Source: Lignipirellula cremea (GTDB lineage Bacteria; Planctomycetota; Planctomycetia; Pirellulales; Pirellulaceae). Taken from it: a stretch of 64,000 bases of DNA. Below are positions 18,801 to 26,710 of this stretch, one piece after another. The translations under genes and the position numbers were made by a program. Location of the stretch: the NCBI RefSeq assembly GCF_007751035.1, contig NZ_CP036433.1, forward strand, positions 2,027,001 through 2,091,000. The letters run 5' to 3'. The stretch's first letter is position 1, and every line of letters starts with the position of its first letter. The notes under the pieces were generated by a model. That model searched no databases. It had not been told where the DNA came from and saw nothing but the letters and a program-made list of their open reading frames with translations.

Positions 18801-19193
18801 AAAGAAGTCTGGGCCCTGATCTCCTTCCTGGTGTACGTGGCCGTGCTGCACGGTCGCTTTGCCGGCTGGTTCAATAACTTCGGCCTGATCGCCGGCACCG
18901 TGTTCGGCGCTACGATGATCATTATGTCCTGGTACGGCGTGAACTTCGCCCTGCCCAAACTGGCTGACGGCAATGTGGGACTTCACTCCTACGGAACGGG
19001 CGCCGGCGGTCTGGAATACGTGGCCGGCTTTGTCGCCTTGAACTGGGTCCTGCTGGGTATCGCGTCCGCCAGGTTCTGGTACGAAACGTCCGACAAGGTC
19101 GAGCCCGAACAGGTCGACAAGCCGCTGAAAGCGGAGGAAATCCTGGTCGAACATGTAGAAGCCGAAGTTGTCGAACCTGGCAACAAGGCCTGA
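15828..19193 (+). CDS. ccsA: CcsA/ResC-like cytochrome c maturation protein with long periplasmic N-terminus
   Basis: 1121 residues from the ATG at 15828; an in-frame GTG nine bases upstream is also possible. A signal peptide (to ~residue 22) is followed by ~550 periplasmic residues that open with WAHIPVYHDGRVMPLETYA and contain a coiled coil at ~80-155. From ~580 the protein is polytopic. The C-terminal CcsA domain holds the haem-handling tryptophan-rich motif WGRFWGWDPKEVW (~residue 983) and flanking candidate haem-ligand histidines in TIHVLTIVASYG, VAVLHGRFAGW and GLHSYG. It is the partner of ResB in system II cytochrome c maturation. Bacillus and chloroplast CcsA proteins are ~300-400 residues, so the N-terminal extension is large, though similar extensions occur in planctomycetes. 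Confidence 0.88.
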   Translation: MLAKRLLPGVLLLLSVMTAGAAEPEAKPIAKPNLDAWAHIPVYHDGRVMPLETYANLVKDSVCNKEKWPISINLTDYAQVEVSQAKQAVKTAETELEDAQKLLADAEASQAEDAAHQAEVAATVVKTSEAKLQAAEADLAKVVEKTKAAEGKIDWANSEYAPALAMFPEGKTQKWSSSEILLSWLSESKKWEVVPFIYCPHEKVRAMLGLVSFNDHGTRLQYVSPRQLAESEELQEYLKGLQERARSASGEFKMNDLDERVQQLVRAYSIYRFATFNPNEPLNYTEVLQPGSRSTLVKRVSEVMQLTQKKSGTNEDRSFIRLLQTFAAPEAARLTSIHPAASATMNSLENMMQLAAQVVNANTPQPGESIPRKPLTLEDARPLVLEFYQAATDLEKAISVERDQIEEFLNDSEDGQKLYDTFREFHYNTKELRRLAFECHTALYDERHGLQVTPAMNAWALSRNRDPAHASEVWFSLPTVLYSDELMEAFSPVQVKATRDAWKALTSAYVDRSADNRVEAVETAEVQLASSLRSLGEGIDQARQELVSEELSAADQDPQLLAVTAYPPYEIIHTEVTYNRLTPFLYSFALALIGLTCYSLSFGKMHRPMFWAGTLMMAICIGWTVYGFSLRVGVTGWAPVTNMYETVVFVPFIVALLGLWFLLLPLTWSGISDGWRLAAWPLNPLVNAIPAGNPVGGYLSGLKNPPLTKEQTDKMPAYSWAILGGVMSLVRLGLMAFVLWFLAFAPYADGGRSVVSLWPRQYDANGLMVWAVAFICLVGAVWFLPRMLLSLLASLVFIPWNWATSSQISKQLKETYARHPFGIASAGAAAFLFFLAAFVPLLPTDQPVLNENFSPLQPVLRSNFWLTIHVLTIVASYGAGFLAWGLGIVALFYYTAGKYRDPKVHAVSADILGGAVPQRKGPYVEQRKSGSVEEPDTDAPGFRRRPPEACSALAGYAYRAIQVAVLLLAAGTILGGLWADVSWGRFWGWDPKEVWALISFLVYVAVLHGRFAGWFNNFGLIAGTVFGATMIIMSWYGVNFALPKLADGNVGLHSYGTGAGGLEYVAGFVALNWVLLGIASARFWYETSDKVEPEQVDKPLKAEEILVEHVEAEVVEPGNKA

Positions 19194-19289
19194 GTGGCCC
19201 GACGTCCTGATTGAAAGTTTCCGTCCCGCCGGCAGGAGTCCGACCTCCCGCCGGCTGGCGACGCCTGTTGCTGCAGAGAGGAATCCGCG

Positions 19290-19775
19290 ATGAGTTCGCA
19301 TGCTTCGTCGGTCGAACTGACCTTTGACTGTTTACCCTTGCGAACGGTCGGCCGGCTGGACATTCCGATCGATGCTTCGCCCAAGTACAGGGCGCTCTGC
19401 GAACGCATCAAAAAAGCGATCGACAAACACGGCAGCCACAATACGTACTTTCTGTACAACGCCCGCTGTGTTTTCCGCCTGACCAACAGCGAAGAACTCG
19501 GCATGCTGGAGTTCTCCTTCGAAGGCGTCGCCCTGACCGACGCCAGCGACTGCGACACGCAGCGCTGCGATCTGGAAGTCGAACTGACCCGCGAAGTCTG
19601 CCCCTGGATCACCGAACCGATCGTGGACTGGTTCAAACGCACCGTGGTGGAAGCGGCTGCGGTCGAGTTCAACCGGTACATCGCCGCCGGCGATCTTCAG
19701 GCCGCCAAAGAACGGATCGAAAAGATCCAGGCCGCCAGCGACGATGCAGGCGGATACGTCGGCATGTTTCTCTAG
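19290..19775 (+). CDS. Conserved hypothetical protein
   Basis: 161 residues, ATG preceded by GAGAGGA. No signal peptide or membrane helix, so probably cytosolic. Alternating beta strands (FRLTNSEELGMLEFSFEGVAL, CDLEVELTREVCPW) are followed by a C-terminal helical segment (WFKRTVVEAAAVEFNRYIAAGDLQAAKERIEKI). Four Cys residues occur (C20, C38, C55 and others in the centre), but no CxxC metal site is visible. It is 96 bp downstream of the CcsA-like gene and ends 7 bp before the convergent small membrane-protein gene. I do not recognise the family. Confidence 0.7.
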   Translation: MSSHASSVELTFDCLPLRTVGRLDIPIDASPKYRALCERIKKAIDKHGSHNTYFLYNARCVFRLTNSEELGMLEFSFEGVALTDASDCDTQRCDLEVELTREVCPWITEPIVDWFKRTVVEAAAVEFNRYIAAGDLQAAKERIEKIQAASDDAGGYVGMFL

Positions 19776-19782
19776 CAACTGG

Positions 19783-20085
19783 CTATTTGCCAAAGCCCCA
19801 GCCGCCCCCGCCGCCGCCGTAATATCCGCCGCCGCTGCGCCCTCCATAGCCGTAACCGCTGCCGCTGCCGCTGGAAGTCGGCCGCACAGTCGGCAGGGGT
19901 TCTTTCGCCGCAGGGGACAGCTCTTGCCCCATCAGCGACCAGCCCAGGTAAGCGATCACGGTCAGTCCGCCAATGCTTAAAACCATCCAGCGGACCAGGG
20001 AACCCATGTGGAGCGAGTTCGACAGCACGGCCCCTAGAATGAGCGAACAGATCGCAGCTCCCACAAATGTTACAACGAGCAGCAT
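19783..20085 (-). CDS. Small membrane protein with Gly/Tyr-rich tail
   Basis: 100 residues from the ATG at 20085 (GAGG eight bases upstream). Two membrane helices (MLLVVTFVGAAICSLILGAVL and MVLSIGGLTVIAYLGWSLM) precede a low-complexity tail of Gly, Tyr and Ser (SGSGYGYGGRSGG, GGGGGWGFGK). It lies 69 bp downstream of the DUF4178 gene on the same strand and is probably cotranscribed. Small membrane partners next to DUF4178 genes are common, but no function is established here. Confidence 0.75.
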   Translation of the reverse strand: MLLVVTFVGAAICSLILGAVLSNSLHMGSLVRWMVLSIGGLTVIAYLGWSLMGQELSPAAKEPLPTVRPTSSGSGSGYGYGGRSGGGYYGGGGGGWGFGK

Positions 20086-20154
20086 CGCAAACCTCAGGGC
20101 AATCAATCAGACGGACAGAACCAGACTTCGCACAGCCAATCTTCGCCAGGGATG

Positions 20155-22164
20155 TCAGCCAAAGTCACTTTCCGACCAGCGGCGTTTCTCAAAAAACTTC
20201 CAGCCCAGCACGTTGCCGACAAACAGCATGCCGACCACCGACAGCGCGATCAGCCAGGCGCCTGCGCGCGGAACGCCTTGCCGGATTTCCACCTCGACCG
20301 ACTGGTGCTGCGATCCTGGCTGCTGGGTAAACGTCAGGTTCAGGCTATAGGCTCCCGCCCTGGGAGCGGAAAAATAGCGTGTCTGCTCCGCTGCATAGGT
20401 CGGCAAGCCAGCGGCGAACGGCCGGCGATGTTGATCCTCAAAGCGGTACAAGCTGCCTTCGACGTGGGCCCAGTACGAACGATTTCCCAGTTTCATGGTA
20501 ATCGCCACATTGTGGCCCGACTGCAGCATGAATTGCCGGCTGATCTTTTCGGTGCGTATCGGCAAGCCGGTCGGAGCGGCGGGCGTCACCAGCGGAGGCG
20601 GACTGGCTGGCAGGTTCGGCGCGTTGGGGTCCGGCGCTTCGGCCACGACAGTGGTCGGTTCGTTGAGCTGGAACGACTCCTGAAGGACGACCTTCCGCGG
20701 CGAGTTCACATTCACCAGCGCCCCGGCCAGGAGCACCGCCGCCAGCAATCCGCCAGCGAGCCAGGTCGACACGCTGTAAGGATACGGCTGGTTCGGGGCG
20801 ACCGAGCTGGGCGTTCTGGTTTTTACCTGGAACGCCTGGTCGATCTCTTCGTGGGGAACGTATTCGCCCAGGGTGTAGTTCACTTCGCTGACAATGCTGG
20901 GGGCGTTCGCACTGGCCCTTTCGGAAACGGCGTCGGTTGAGAATTCCTGTTCGGTCGGCACGCTTTCTTCGCGCGACAGCATCAGCGGCGGCCGGACATA
21001 ATCCCAGGCCCGCGTCTGCTCGCCCATGGCGACCTTCCAGTAAAACTCGCCCAGCACGACGCCGACCTTGGGCGAAGAAATATCAAACAGCCGATACTCG
21101 CGTCCTTTGAAACGCGCGTTGGCGGTTCCCGCGCCGGTCTGACAGTCGCCCGCGGATACCGCTTCCGCCAGCGTCCAGTGGTGCTGGTTCTGGATCAACC
21201 AGCGGAATGGCTGCCGCGGCGTGTACAGCAGATACTCTTCCCAGCGGTACACTTTTTTGTTGTACCTGATGAACCGTTCCAGAAAGCCGATGACCGTGTA
21301 CTGCCGACCGCGAAGTTCCCCCTTTGAGCCGATCGGCAGGATCGGTTTGACTTTGACCTCACCCAGTTTGTACAGAAAGGCGAGGTTCCCCTGGTCGGCG
21401 TCGAGCAGCGACATGCAGTTAGGGCAGGTCACCCGCTCCGTCTGGGCCGGAGCATGAAGTTCCAGGGCGCCGCCGCATTGTGGGCAACTGACGCTAACAG
21501 CCGATGCGGTCGGCAATTCCTCCTCGCGCGACAGGGCCGTCTCCACGCCCAGATCGGCCAGGGAGACCTGCTTGCCGACATACAGTTCCAGCTCGCTGCC
21601 TGGATCCTGCGACATGGTGGCGAACTTGCCGGCTGGGCCCTGCAGGTCCGCGTACCGCATTTTGGCGCCCGGATGAAAGGCGATGGGAAACTCGCCCTCG
21701 GCGGCGATCGCGGTGGCTTCGCCGCACTCGACGATTTTCATCGCTCCCAGGGTGGGCAGTTTGATGATCTGCTCGACCACGGTCTGCTCCAGCGGAGGCA
21801 ACTGATGGTCTTCGGGAACCTTTTTGGGGAAAGTCAGATACTGGCGGCCCTGGGCGTCGGCGATCCAGCCCCAGCGTGCACCGTCGTAAAAGGCCGCATA
21901 CCATTCGTCCCACACGCCGCCTGCCGCATGGCGCCACTGGGTGCGGCCAGTGATTTCAAAGTTGGTCCCTTTGAACTGGCCCCGCATTCCCACCTGGAAG
22001 GGAGATTCCGTCTGCACCAGTTCTGCGACTTTGCCGTAATTTTCAATCGCATCGCCGGCGCGGCCGACAACGCTATCGCACGCTTCGCACACCACACATA
22101 ACGAGGTGGCGGCTTGAAACTCCACAGGGGAACCACAATTCGGACAGGTCGCTTGGAAACTCAC
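20155..22164 (-). CDS. Membrane protein with two zinc ribbons and two DUF4178 domains
   Basis: 669 residues from a GTG at 22164 (AAGG five bases upstream), chosen because the protein then starts exactly at a zinc ribbon (SFQATCPNCGSPVEF...CEACDSVV). A first DUF4178-like domain follows (GMRGQFKGTNFEITGRTQW, DGARWGWIADAQGR). A second ribbon (CPQCGGALEL...CPNCMSLL) and a second DUF4178-like domain follow (GSKGELRGRQYTVIGFLERF, EEYLLYTPRQPFRWLI). Near residue 460 there is a membrane helix (WLAGGLLAAVLLAGALVNV), then an extracytoplasmic beta-rich region and a last helix (AWLIALSVVGMLFVGNVLG). DUF4178 proteins are often encoded with DUF350 and polyamine-aminopropyltransferase-like genes; none of these is adjacent here. 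Confidence 0.8.
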   Translation of the reverse strand: MSFQATCPNCGSPVEFQAATSLCVVCEACDSVVGRAGDAIENYGKVAELVQTESPFQVGMRGQFKGTNFEITGRTQWRHAAGGVWDEWYAAFYDGARWGWIADAQGRQYLTFPKKVPEDHQLPPLEQTVVEQIIKLPTLGAMKIVECGEATAIAAEGEFPIAFHPGAKMRYADLQGPAGKFATMSQDPGSELELYVGKQVSLADLGVETALSREEELPTASAVSVSCPQCGGALELHAPAQTERVTCPNCMSLLDADQGNLAFLYKLGEVKVKPILPIGSKGELRGRQYTVIGFLERFIRYNKKVYRWEEYLLYTPRQPFRWLIQNQHHWTLAEAVSAGDCQTGAGTANARFKGREYRLFDISSPKVGVVLGEFYWKVAMGEQTRAWDYVRPPLMLSREESVPTEQEFSTDAVSERASANAPSIVSEVNYTLGEYVPHEEIDQAFQVKTRTPSSVAPNQPYPYSVSTWLAGGLLAAVLLAGALVNVNSPRKVVLQESFQLNEPTTVVAEAPDPNAPNLPASPPPLVTPAAPTGLPIRTEKISRQFMLQSGHNVAITMKLGNRSYWAHVEGSLYRFEDQHRRPFAAGLPTYAAEQTRYFSAPRAGAYSLNLTFTQQPGSQHQSVEVEIRQGVPRAGAWLIALSVVGMLFVGNVLGWKFFEKRRWSESDFG

Positions 22165-22581
22165 AGGCGCCTTTCGCGATCGAAGACAATACGGGCAGCA
22201 CAGGCGGCCAGATTCTACCACGATCTGCGGGGCCGTTAAAAGGCGTTCCCAAAATCGGCGATTGCCGGCACCTCTCAACGCCGGCCTCATTCGGTCCCGG
22301 TCGCCGAAGTCGTCAGAGTTTGGCCGCTGTTTCGCTGTTCCCCTGGCCCAGAAAGCTTCTTCCAAAGTCGGGCGACCTCGGCTGCATGCTGGCTCCCGCC
22401 GCACCCGCTTTCCGCCGGCCGTCCCGAGTGCCCTCCCTTCCCCCGCTTGCCGTTGTGGCAGGGCGAGGAGCTGATTAAACTGGATCGGTTCTGCCGGTCA
22501 TTCCTTTGACGCTTTTCGGCGGCATGACCGTCCAGCCTGCCTTCCTTCACGTCCCTCCGTTCTTGTATTGGGAACCTTCCT
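22165..22581. other. Divergent intergenic region, 417 bp
   Basis: It lies between the DUF4178 gene (minus) and the PQQ-propeller gene (plus). It contains copy B of the dispersed palindrome (22300-22385); no gene is supported in the rest. Confidence 0.6.
22300..22385. repeat. Dispersed imperfect palindrome, copy B
   Basis: Left arm 22300-22323 (gtcgccgaagtcgtcagag...) and right arm 22362-22385 (ccaaagtcgggcgacctcg...) around a 38-base loop. The arms match copies A and C, and the loop starts with the same ccgctgt as copy C. Confidence 0.85.
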
Positions 22582-23877
22582 ATGATCCGCACGTTTTCTG
22601 CAGCCTGCTGCGCGTTACTTTTGATGGCCGGCGCCGCCGCGGCGGCGGAGTCTGATGCCGCCAACTGGTCCCAATGGCGCGGGCCGGGCCGCGACGCCCA
22701 TTCGCCCGATACGGGGCTGATGCAAAGCTGGGAAACGACCAAACCGCGACTGTTGTGGACCGCCGACGGCCTGGGCGAAGGCTACGCCAGTGTGGCGATC
22801 GCCAACGACGTGCTGTATACGACCGGCAATTTTGAGAACGGCCAGGCGATGGTCGCCGTGAGCCTGCAGAACGGCGAAGTCCTGTGGAAGACGCCCTTCA
22901 CCGCCGAGGCCCCCAAACATGGGCACCAGGGATCGCGATCCACGCCGACCGTTGACGGCGATCGGGTGTACGCGGTCGGCTCGAACGGCGAAGTCGTCTG
23001 CTTCAAAACGGCCGACGGGACGCTGCTGTGGGACCGGAACTTCTCGGACTGGAACGGTCGCATGATGAGCGGCTGGGGCTTTGCCGAGTCTCCCCTGGTC
23101 GATGGCGACGTGGTGGTTTGCACCCCCGGCGGCGACGAAGCCATGCTGGTTGCGCTCAATAAAATGACCGGCGAGGAAGTCTGGACCTCGTCGGCGGTTG
23201 ATTTCCCCGGAGCCGGACGCAAGTCGGGCGCCGGTTATTCTTCCATCGTGGTTTCCAACGGCGGCGGAGTCAAACAGTACGTGCAGCTGGTTGGCGCCGG
23301 CGTGATTGGCGTGCGGGCCAGCGACGGCAAGTTCCTGTGGGGCTATGGCGATATGGCCAACGGAACCGCCAACATCCCGACGCCCATCGTCGATGGCGAC
23401 TATGTGTTCTGCTCGACCGGCTACAAAGGCGGAGCCGCGCTGCTCAAACTGCAGTCCGACGGCGACGGCGTCAAAGCCGAAGAAGTCTATTATCTGGAGG
23501 CGAAACTGTTTGAGAACCACCACGGCGGCATGGTCAAAGTGGGCGACTACATTTACGCCGGCCACAAGCACAACCAGGGCTTTCCGATCTGCCTGGAAAT
23601 GATGAGCGGCAAAGTCGCCTGGGGCGGCGAAGAACGGGGCGAAGGCGAAGGCTCCGCGGCCGTGATCTACGCCGACGGCAATCTGCTGTTCCGCTACCAG
23701 ACCGGCCAGATCTCGCTGATCGCGGCCAATCCCGAAGAGCAGATTCGCAAGGGCTTTTTCATGCCCGAAATCCAGAAAGGCCGCAGCTGGGCCCACCCGG
23801 TCGTCATCAATGGCAAGCTCTACCTGCGTGAGCAGGATCAGCTGATGTGCTACGATCTCACCCCGCCCCGCGGTTAG
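22582..23877 (+). CDS. Exported PQQ-like beta-propeller protein
   Basis: 431 residues with a signal peptide (RTFSAACCALLLMAGAAAAAE). The mature part begins NWSQWRGPGRDAHSPDTGL, the usual opening of planctomycete PQQ-like WD40 proteins. It continues as a propeller with blades such as LYTTGNFENGQAMVAVSLQN, VYAVGSNGEVVCFKTADG, VVVCTPGGDEAMLVALNKMTG and LLFRYQTGQISLIA. Catalytic residues of quinoprotein dehydrogenases are not evident and there is no haem motif, so it is more likely a periplasmic scaffold or sugar-binding protein than a PQQ enzyme. It stands alone and ends at a strong terminator shared with the convergent methyltransferase. Confidence 0.85.
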   Translation: MIRTFSAACCALLLMAGAAAAAESDAANWSQWRGPGRDAHSPDTGLMQSWETTKPRLLWTADGLGEGYASVAIANDVLYTTGNFENGQAMVAVSLQNGEVLWKTPFTAEAPKHGHQGSRSTPTVDGDRVYAVGSNGEVVCFKTADGTLLWDRNFSDWNGRMMSGWGFAESPLVDGDVVVCTPGGDEAMLVALNKMTGEEVWTSSAVDFPGAGRKSGAGYSSIVVSNGGGVKQYVQLVGAGVIGVRASDGKFLWGYGDMANGTANIPTPIVDGDYVFCSTGYKGGAALLKLQSDGDGVKAEEVYYLEAKLFENHHGGMVKVGDYIYAGHKHNQGFPICLEMMSGKVAWGGEERGEGEGSAAVIYADGNLLFRYQTGQISLIAANPEEQIRKGFFMPEIQKGRSWAHPVVINGKLYLREQDQLMCYDLTPPRG

Positions 23878-23918
23878 GCCGCACGGCAATTGCGAAAAAC
23901 CGCAAAACAGGAAACAGC

Positions 23919-23955
23919 ACAGGCCGGCGATTTCATTACGCCGGCCTGTTTCTTT
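23919..23955. terminator. Bidirectional intrinsic terminator
   Basis: Perfect 11 bp stem ACAGGCCGGCG/CGCCGGCCTGT with a 9-base loop, followed on the plus strand by TTCTTT and preceded by A-rich sequence that gives a U-rich run on the minus strand. It lies between two convergent genes. Confidence 0.75.
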
Positions 23956-23994
23956 GCGTCCTGTCCGTCCGTGTTCCGCCCCGGCACGGCCGCT

Positions 23995-25194
23995 CTAGAC
24001 AACTCGGCAGATGAAGCACTTGAGATAATCGGTCTCAGGGCACTGGATCGCCATCGGATGGTCAGGCGCCGCGGCCCGGGCTTCCAGCACCTGCAGCGTG
24101 CGGTTGGCGTGCAGCGCCACATCGGCCAGCAGCCCCTGGAAATCGGATTTGCTCACCAGACCAGAGCAACTGCAGGTGGTGAGAATTCCGCCCGGCGGCA
24201 ACAGACGCATGGCGACCTGGTTCAGGCGATAGTAGCCGCGCAGCGCTTTGGGCGTATTGCTGGCCTTGCGCGTCATGCGGGGCGGATCCAGCACCACGGT
24301 GTCAAAGGTGCGTCCCTCGGAGACCAGCTCTTCCAGCTTGCGGAAGGCGTCGGCCCGTTCAAACTTGACAATGTCGGACAGGCCGTTCAACTCCGCGTTG
24401 GCGGTGGCTGCCGCCAGGGAAGGCTCCGACGAGTCGATCCCCAGCACTTCGACCGCGCCCTGTTTGGCGGCGGCCAGGGCGAAGCCGCCGGTGTAACAGA
24501 ACATATCGAGCATGCGTCCGCCGGCGGCGTAGCGGGCTACGGCCTGGCGATTTTCTCGCTGGTCGAGATAGTAGCCCGTTTTCTGGCCGCCGACGAGATC
24601 CACATTCAGTCGCAGTCCGTTTTCTTCGATCATCAGCGGACGGGGCGGTTCTTCGCCGACGGCCAGGCGATCGCCCTGTTCGATTCCTTCGGCCACGTTG
24701 ATTTCGTTGTCGCTGCGCAGCCAGATGCCGCGGGGCTGGATTTTTTCCTGCAGCAGACCGACCAGCAGTTCGGTTCGATCGGCCAGGGCGCGGCTGGTGA
24801 TCTGCACGGTGAGCCAGGGTCCGTAGCTGTCGACGATCAGCCCCGAGAGCCGATCGGCCTCGCTGAACACCAGCCGGTAAGCGGACGTTTCGCTGGCGTG
24901 GGGGTACAACCGACGGCGCCAGGCAATGGCCTCGTCGAGCCGCGCCGACCAGAAGGCCGCGTCGATCGCTTCGTTTTCTTTCCAGGTATAAAGGCGCACA
25001 CGAATGTTACTCTCCGCGTTGTACAGCCCGCGAGCAATGAATTTTCCCTCTTGCGAGTACACGGCGACTTCGGCGCCCGGGGCTGGATCGCCTTCAACGT
25101 TGCGGATCGCTCCCGCGAAAACCCAAGGGTGCCGGCAAAAAAACGGCATCGCCCGTCGAGGTTTAAGAATGACGCGAGGCAGGTCGTTCGACAC
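23995..25194 (-). CDS. RlmI-like class I SAM-dependent 23S rRNA methyltransferase
   Basis: 399 residues from a GTG with AAGGAA eight bases upstream. The N-terminal ~80 residues form a PUA-like RNA-binding domain (VILKPRRAMPFFCRHPWVFAGAI). A central region (GLIVDSYGPWLTVQI, GYYLDQRENR) precedes the Rossmann methyltransferase core: MLDMFCYTGGFALAA (SAM motif I), VLGIDSS, DTVVLDPPRM and the nucleophile-bearing TTCSCSGLV. That layout matches RlmI/RlmK-type enzymes, and E. coli RlmI makes m5C1962 in 23S rRNA. The Cys in CSCS supports m5C chemistry. Cytosolic; not in an evident operon. Confidence 0.88.
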   Translation of the reverse strand: MSNDLPRVILKPRRAMPFFCRHPWVFAGAIRNVEGDPAPGAEVAVYSQEGKFIARGLYNAESNIRVRLYTWKENEAIDAAFWSARLDEAIAWRRRLYPHASETSAYRLVFSEADRLSGLIVDSYGPWLTVQITSRALADRTELLVGLLQEKIQPRGIWLRSDNEINVAEGIEQGDRLAVGEEPPRPLMIEENGLRLNVDLVGGQKTGYYLDQRENRQAVARYAAGGRMLDMFCYTGGFALAAAKQGAVEVLGIDSSEPSLAAATANAELNGLSDIVKFERADAFRKLEELVSEGRTFDTVVLDPPRMTRKASNTPKALRGYYRLNQVAMRLLPPGGILTTCSCSGLVSKSDFQGLLADVALHANRTLQVLEARAAAPDHPMAIQCPETDYLKCFICRVV

Positions 25195-25235
25195 AGATGT
25201 TTCCTTGACAGTGAAAGACGCAAAGCGAAAATCGC

Positions 25236-26654
25236 TTACGCCAAAAGAGAATGAATAACGTGACCGTGCACATCGGTCAGCCGCATATCGCGGCCGCTGA
25301 ATCGGTAGGTCAGTCGGGTATGGTCCATGCCCAGCAGATGCAGCATGGTCGCGTGCAGGTCGTGGATTTCCAGTTTGTTTTCGATCGCTTTATAGCCGAA
25401 TTCGTCGGTGGCCCCGTACACGACGCCCCCTTTGACCCCGCCGCCGGCCAGCCACAGACTGAAGCCAAACGGGTTGTGATCGCGCCCGGCTCCGCCCTGG
25501 GCGAACGGCGTGCGGCCGAACTCTCCCGACCAGACGACCAGCGTGGAGTCCCACAGCCCGCGCTGCTTCAGGTCGGTCAGCAGGGCGGAGATCGGCTGAT
25601 CGACGGCCATGGCGTTGTCGGCGTGACCTATGGCCAGATTGGCGTGCTGATCCCAGCGGTCATGTCCGACGCTGGGGCAGGTCAGCTCGACAAAGCGTAC
25701 GCCGCGTTCCACCAGGCGGCGGGCCAGCAGGCATTGCTGGCCGAAAGTGGCGGTGCCTTTGGTTTTGGTTTCCAGGCCGTACATGGCTTTGACGGCGGCC
25801 GTTTCTTCGGACAGGTCGGTCAGTTCCGGCATGGCGGTCTGCATGCGATACGCCAGTTCGTAGTTGGCGATCGCCGATTCCATGCTGTCGGGCGAACCGG
25901 CCCGTTCCAGCGCGCCCTGGTCCAGCTGTTTCAGCAGGTTGAGTTTGTTCTGCTGCAGCGCGTCGCTGGTCTCTGTCCGGCGGATATTGGAGACGGGCTC
26001 CGGTCCGGAGTTGAAGATCGACCCCTGGAAGGTCGCTGGCAAAAAGCCGCTGTTGAAGTTGTCGAGTCCGCCCGGAGGGATCAAACCCCCGTTCAGCACG
26101 ACGAAGCCCGGCAGGTTCTGGCACTCGCTGCCCAGGCCGTAGGTCGTCCAGGCGCCCATCGAGGGCCGGCCTTGCACGCCGGTGCCGCTGTGCAGGAAGT
26201 AGTTGGCGTTGGTATGTTCCGAAAACTGCGATGTCATGGAGCGGATCACGGCCAGATCGTCGACATGCTTCGCCACATGGGGGAACAGATCGCTGACCGG
26301 TGTGCCGCTTTCACCGTACTGCTGGAACTTCCACGGGCTGCCGAACGTGGCGCCATTGCTGTTGAACTGGGTCGGCTCAATCTTGACGGGGAACGGCTTG
26401 CCGTGCTCCTTGGTGAGCAGCGGCTTGGGGTCGAAGGTATCAACCTGCGAGGGACCGCCGTCCATGTACAGGAAGATGATGTTCTTCGCCTGGGGCGGGA
26501 AATGCGTCGGCTGCGGAGCAAACGGCCCGGGCGCCGCCTGGCCGGATTCCTGCATGAGTGCGGCCAGCGCGATCGCGCCAAACCCGCACGCGCTGCGCTG
26601 GAGCATGGCCCTTCGGGTCAACAGGTTTTGTGGTCGAAAGTGGGCAGGCGCCAT
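25236..26654 (-). CDS. DUF1501 protein, partner of the PSD1 gene
   Basis: 472 residues from the ATG at 26654 (AGGAA eight bases upstream). The leader is Tat-like (LLTRRAMLQRSACGFGAIALAAL). The body has the alkaline-phosphatase/sulfatase-like DUF1501 fold markers: NIIFLYMDGGPSQVDTFDPKP, FPHVAKHVDDLAVIRSM, CLLARRLVERGVRFVELTCP, WSGEFGRTPFAQGGAGRDHNP and a C-terminal HATMLHLLGMDHTRLTYRFSGRD. It is 56 bp downstream of the PSD1 gene, the standard planctomycete pairing. Biochemical role is unproven. Exported polysaccharide-related processing has been proposed for these pairs, and nothing here proves it. Confidence 0.9.
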   Translation of the reverse strand: MAPAHFRPQNLLTRRAMLQRSACGFGAIALAALMQESGQAAPGPFAPQPTHFPPQAKNIIFLYMDGGPSQVDTFDPKPLLTKEHGKPFPVKIEPTQFNSNGATFGSPWKFQQYGESGTPVSDLFPHVAKHVDDLAVIRSMTSQFSEHTNANYFLHSGTGVQGRPSMGAWTTYGLGSECQNLPGFVVLNGGLIPPGGLDNFNSGFLPATFQGSIFNSGPEPVSNIRRTETSDALQQNKLNLLKQLDQGALERAGSPDSMESAIANYELAYRMQTAMPELTDLSEETAAVKAMYGLETKTKGTATFGQQCLLARRLVERGVRFVELTCPSVGHDRWDQHANLAIGHADNAMAVDQPISALLTDLKQRGLWDSTLVVWSGEFGRTPFAQGGAGRDHNPFGFSLWLAGGGVKGGVVYGATDEFGYKAIENKLEIHDLHATMLHLLGMDHTRLTYRFSGRDMRLTDVHGHVIHSLLA

Positions 26655-26710
26655 TACGAAGTTCCTGGTTGCGAGGAGGGGGGGCGGAAACGGTCGCACT
26701 CGCAAAGCGT

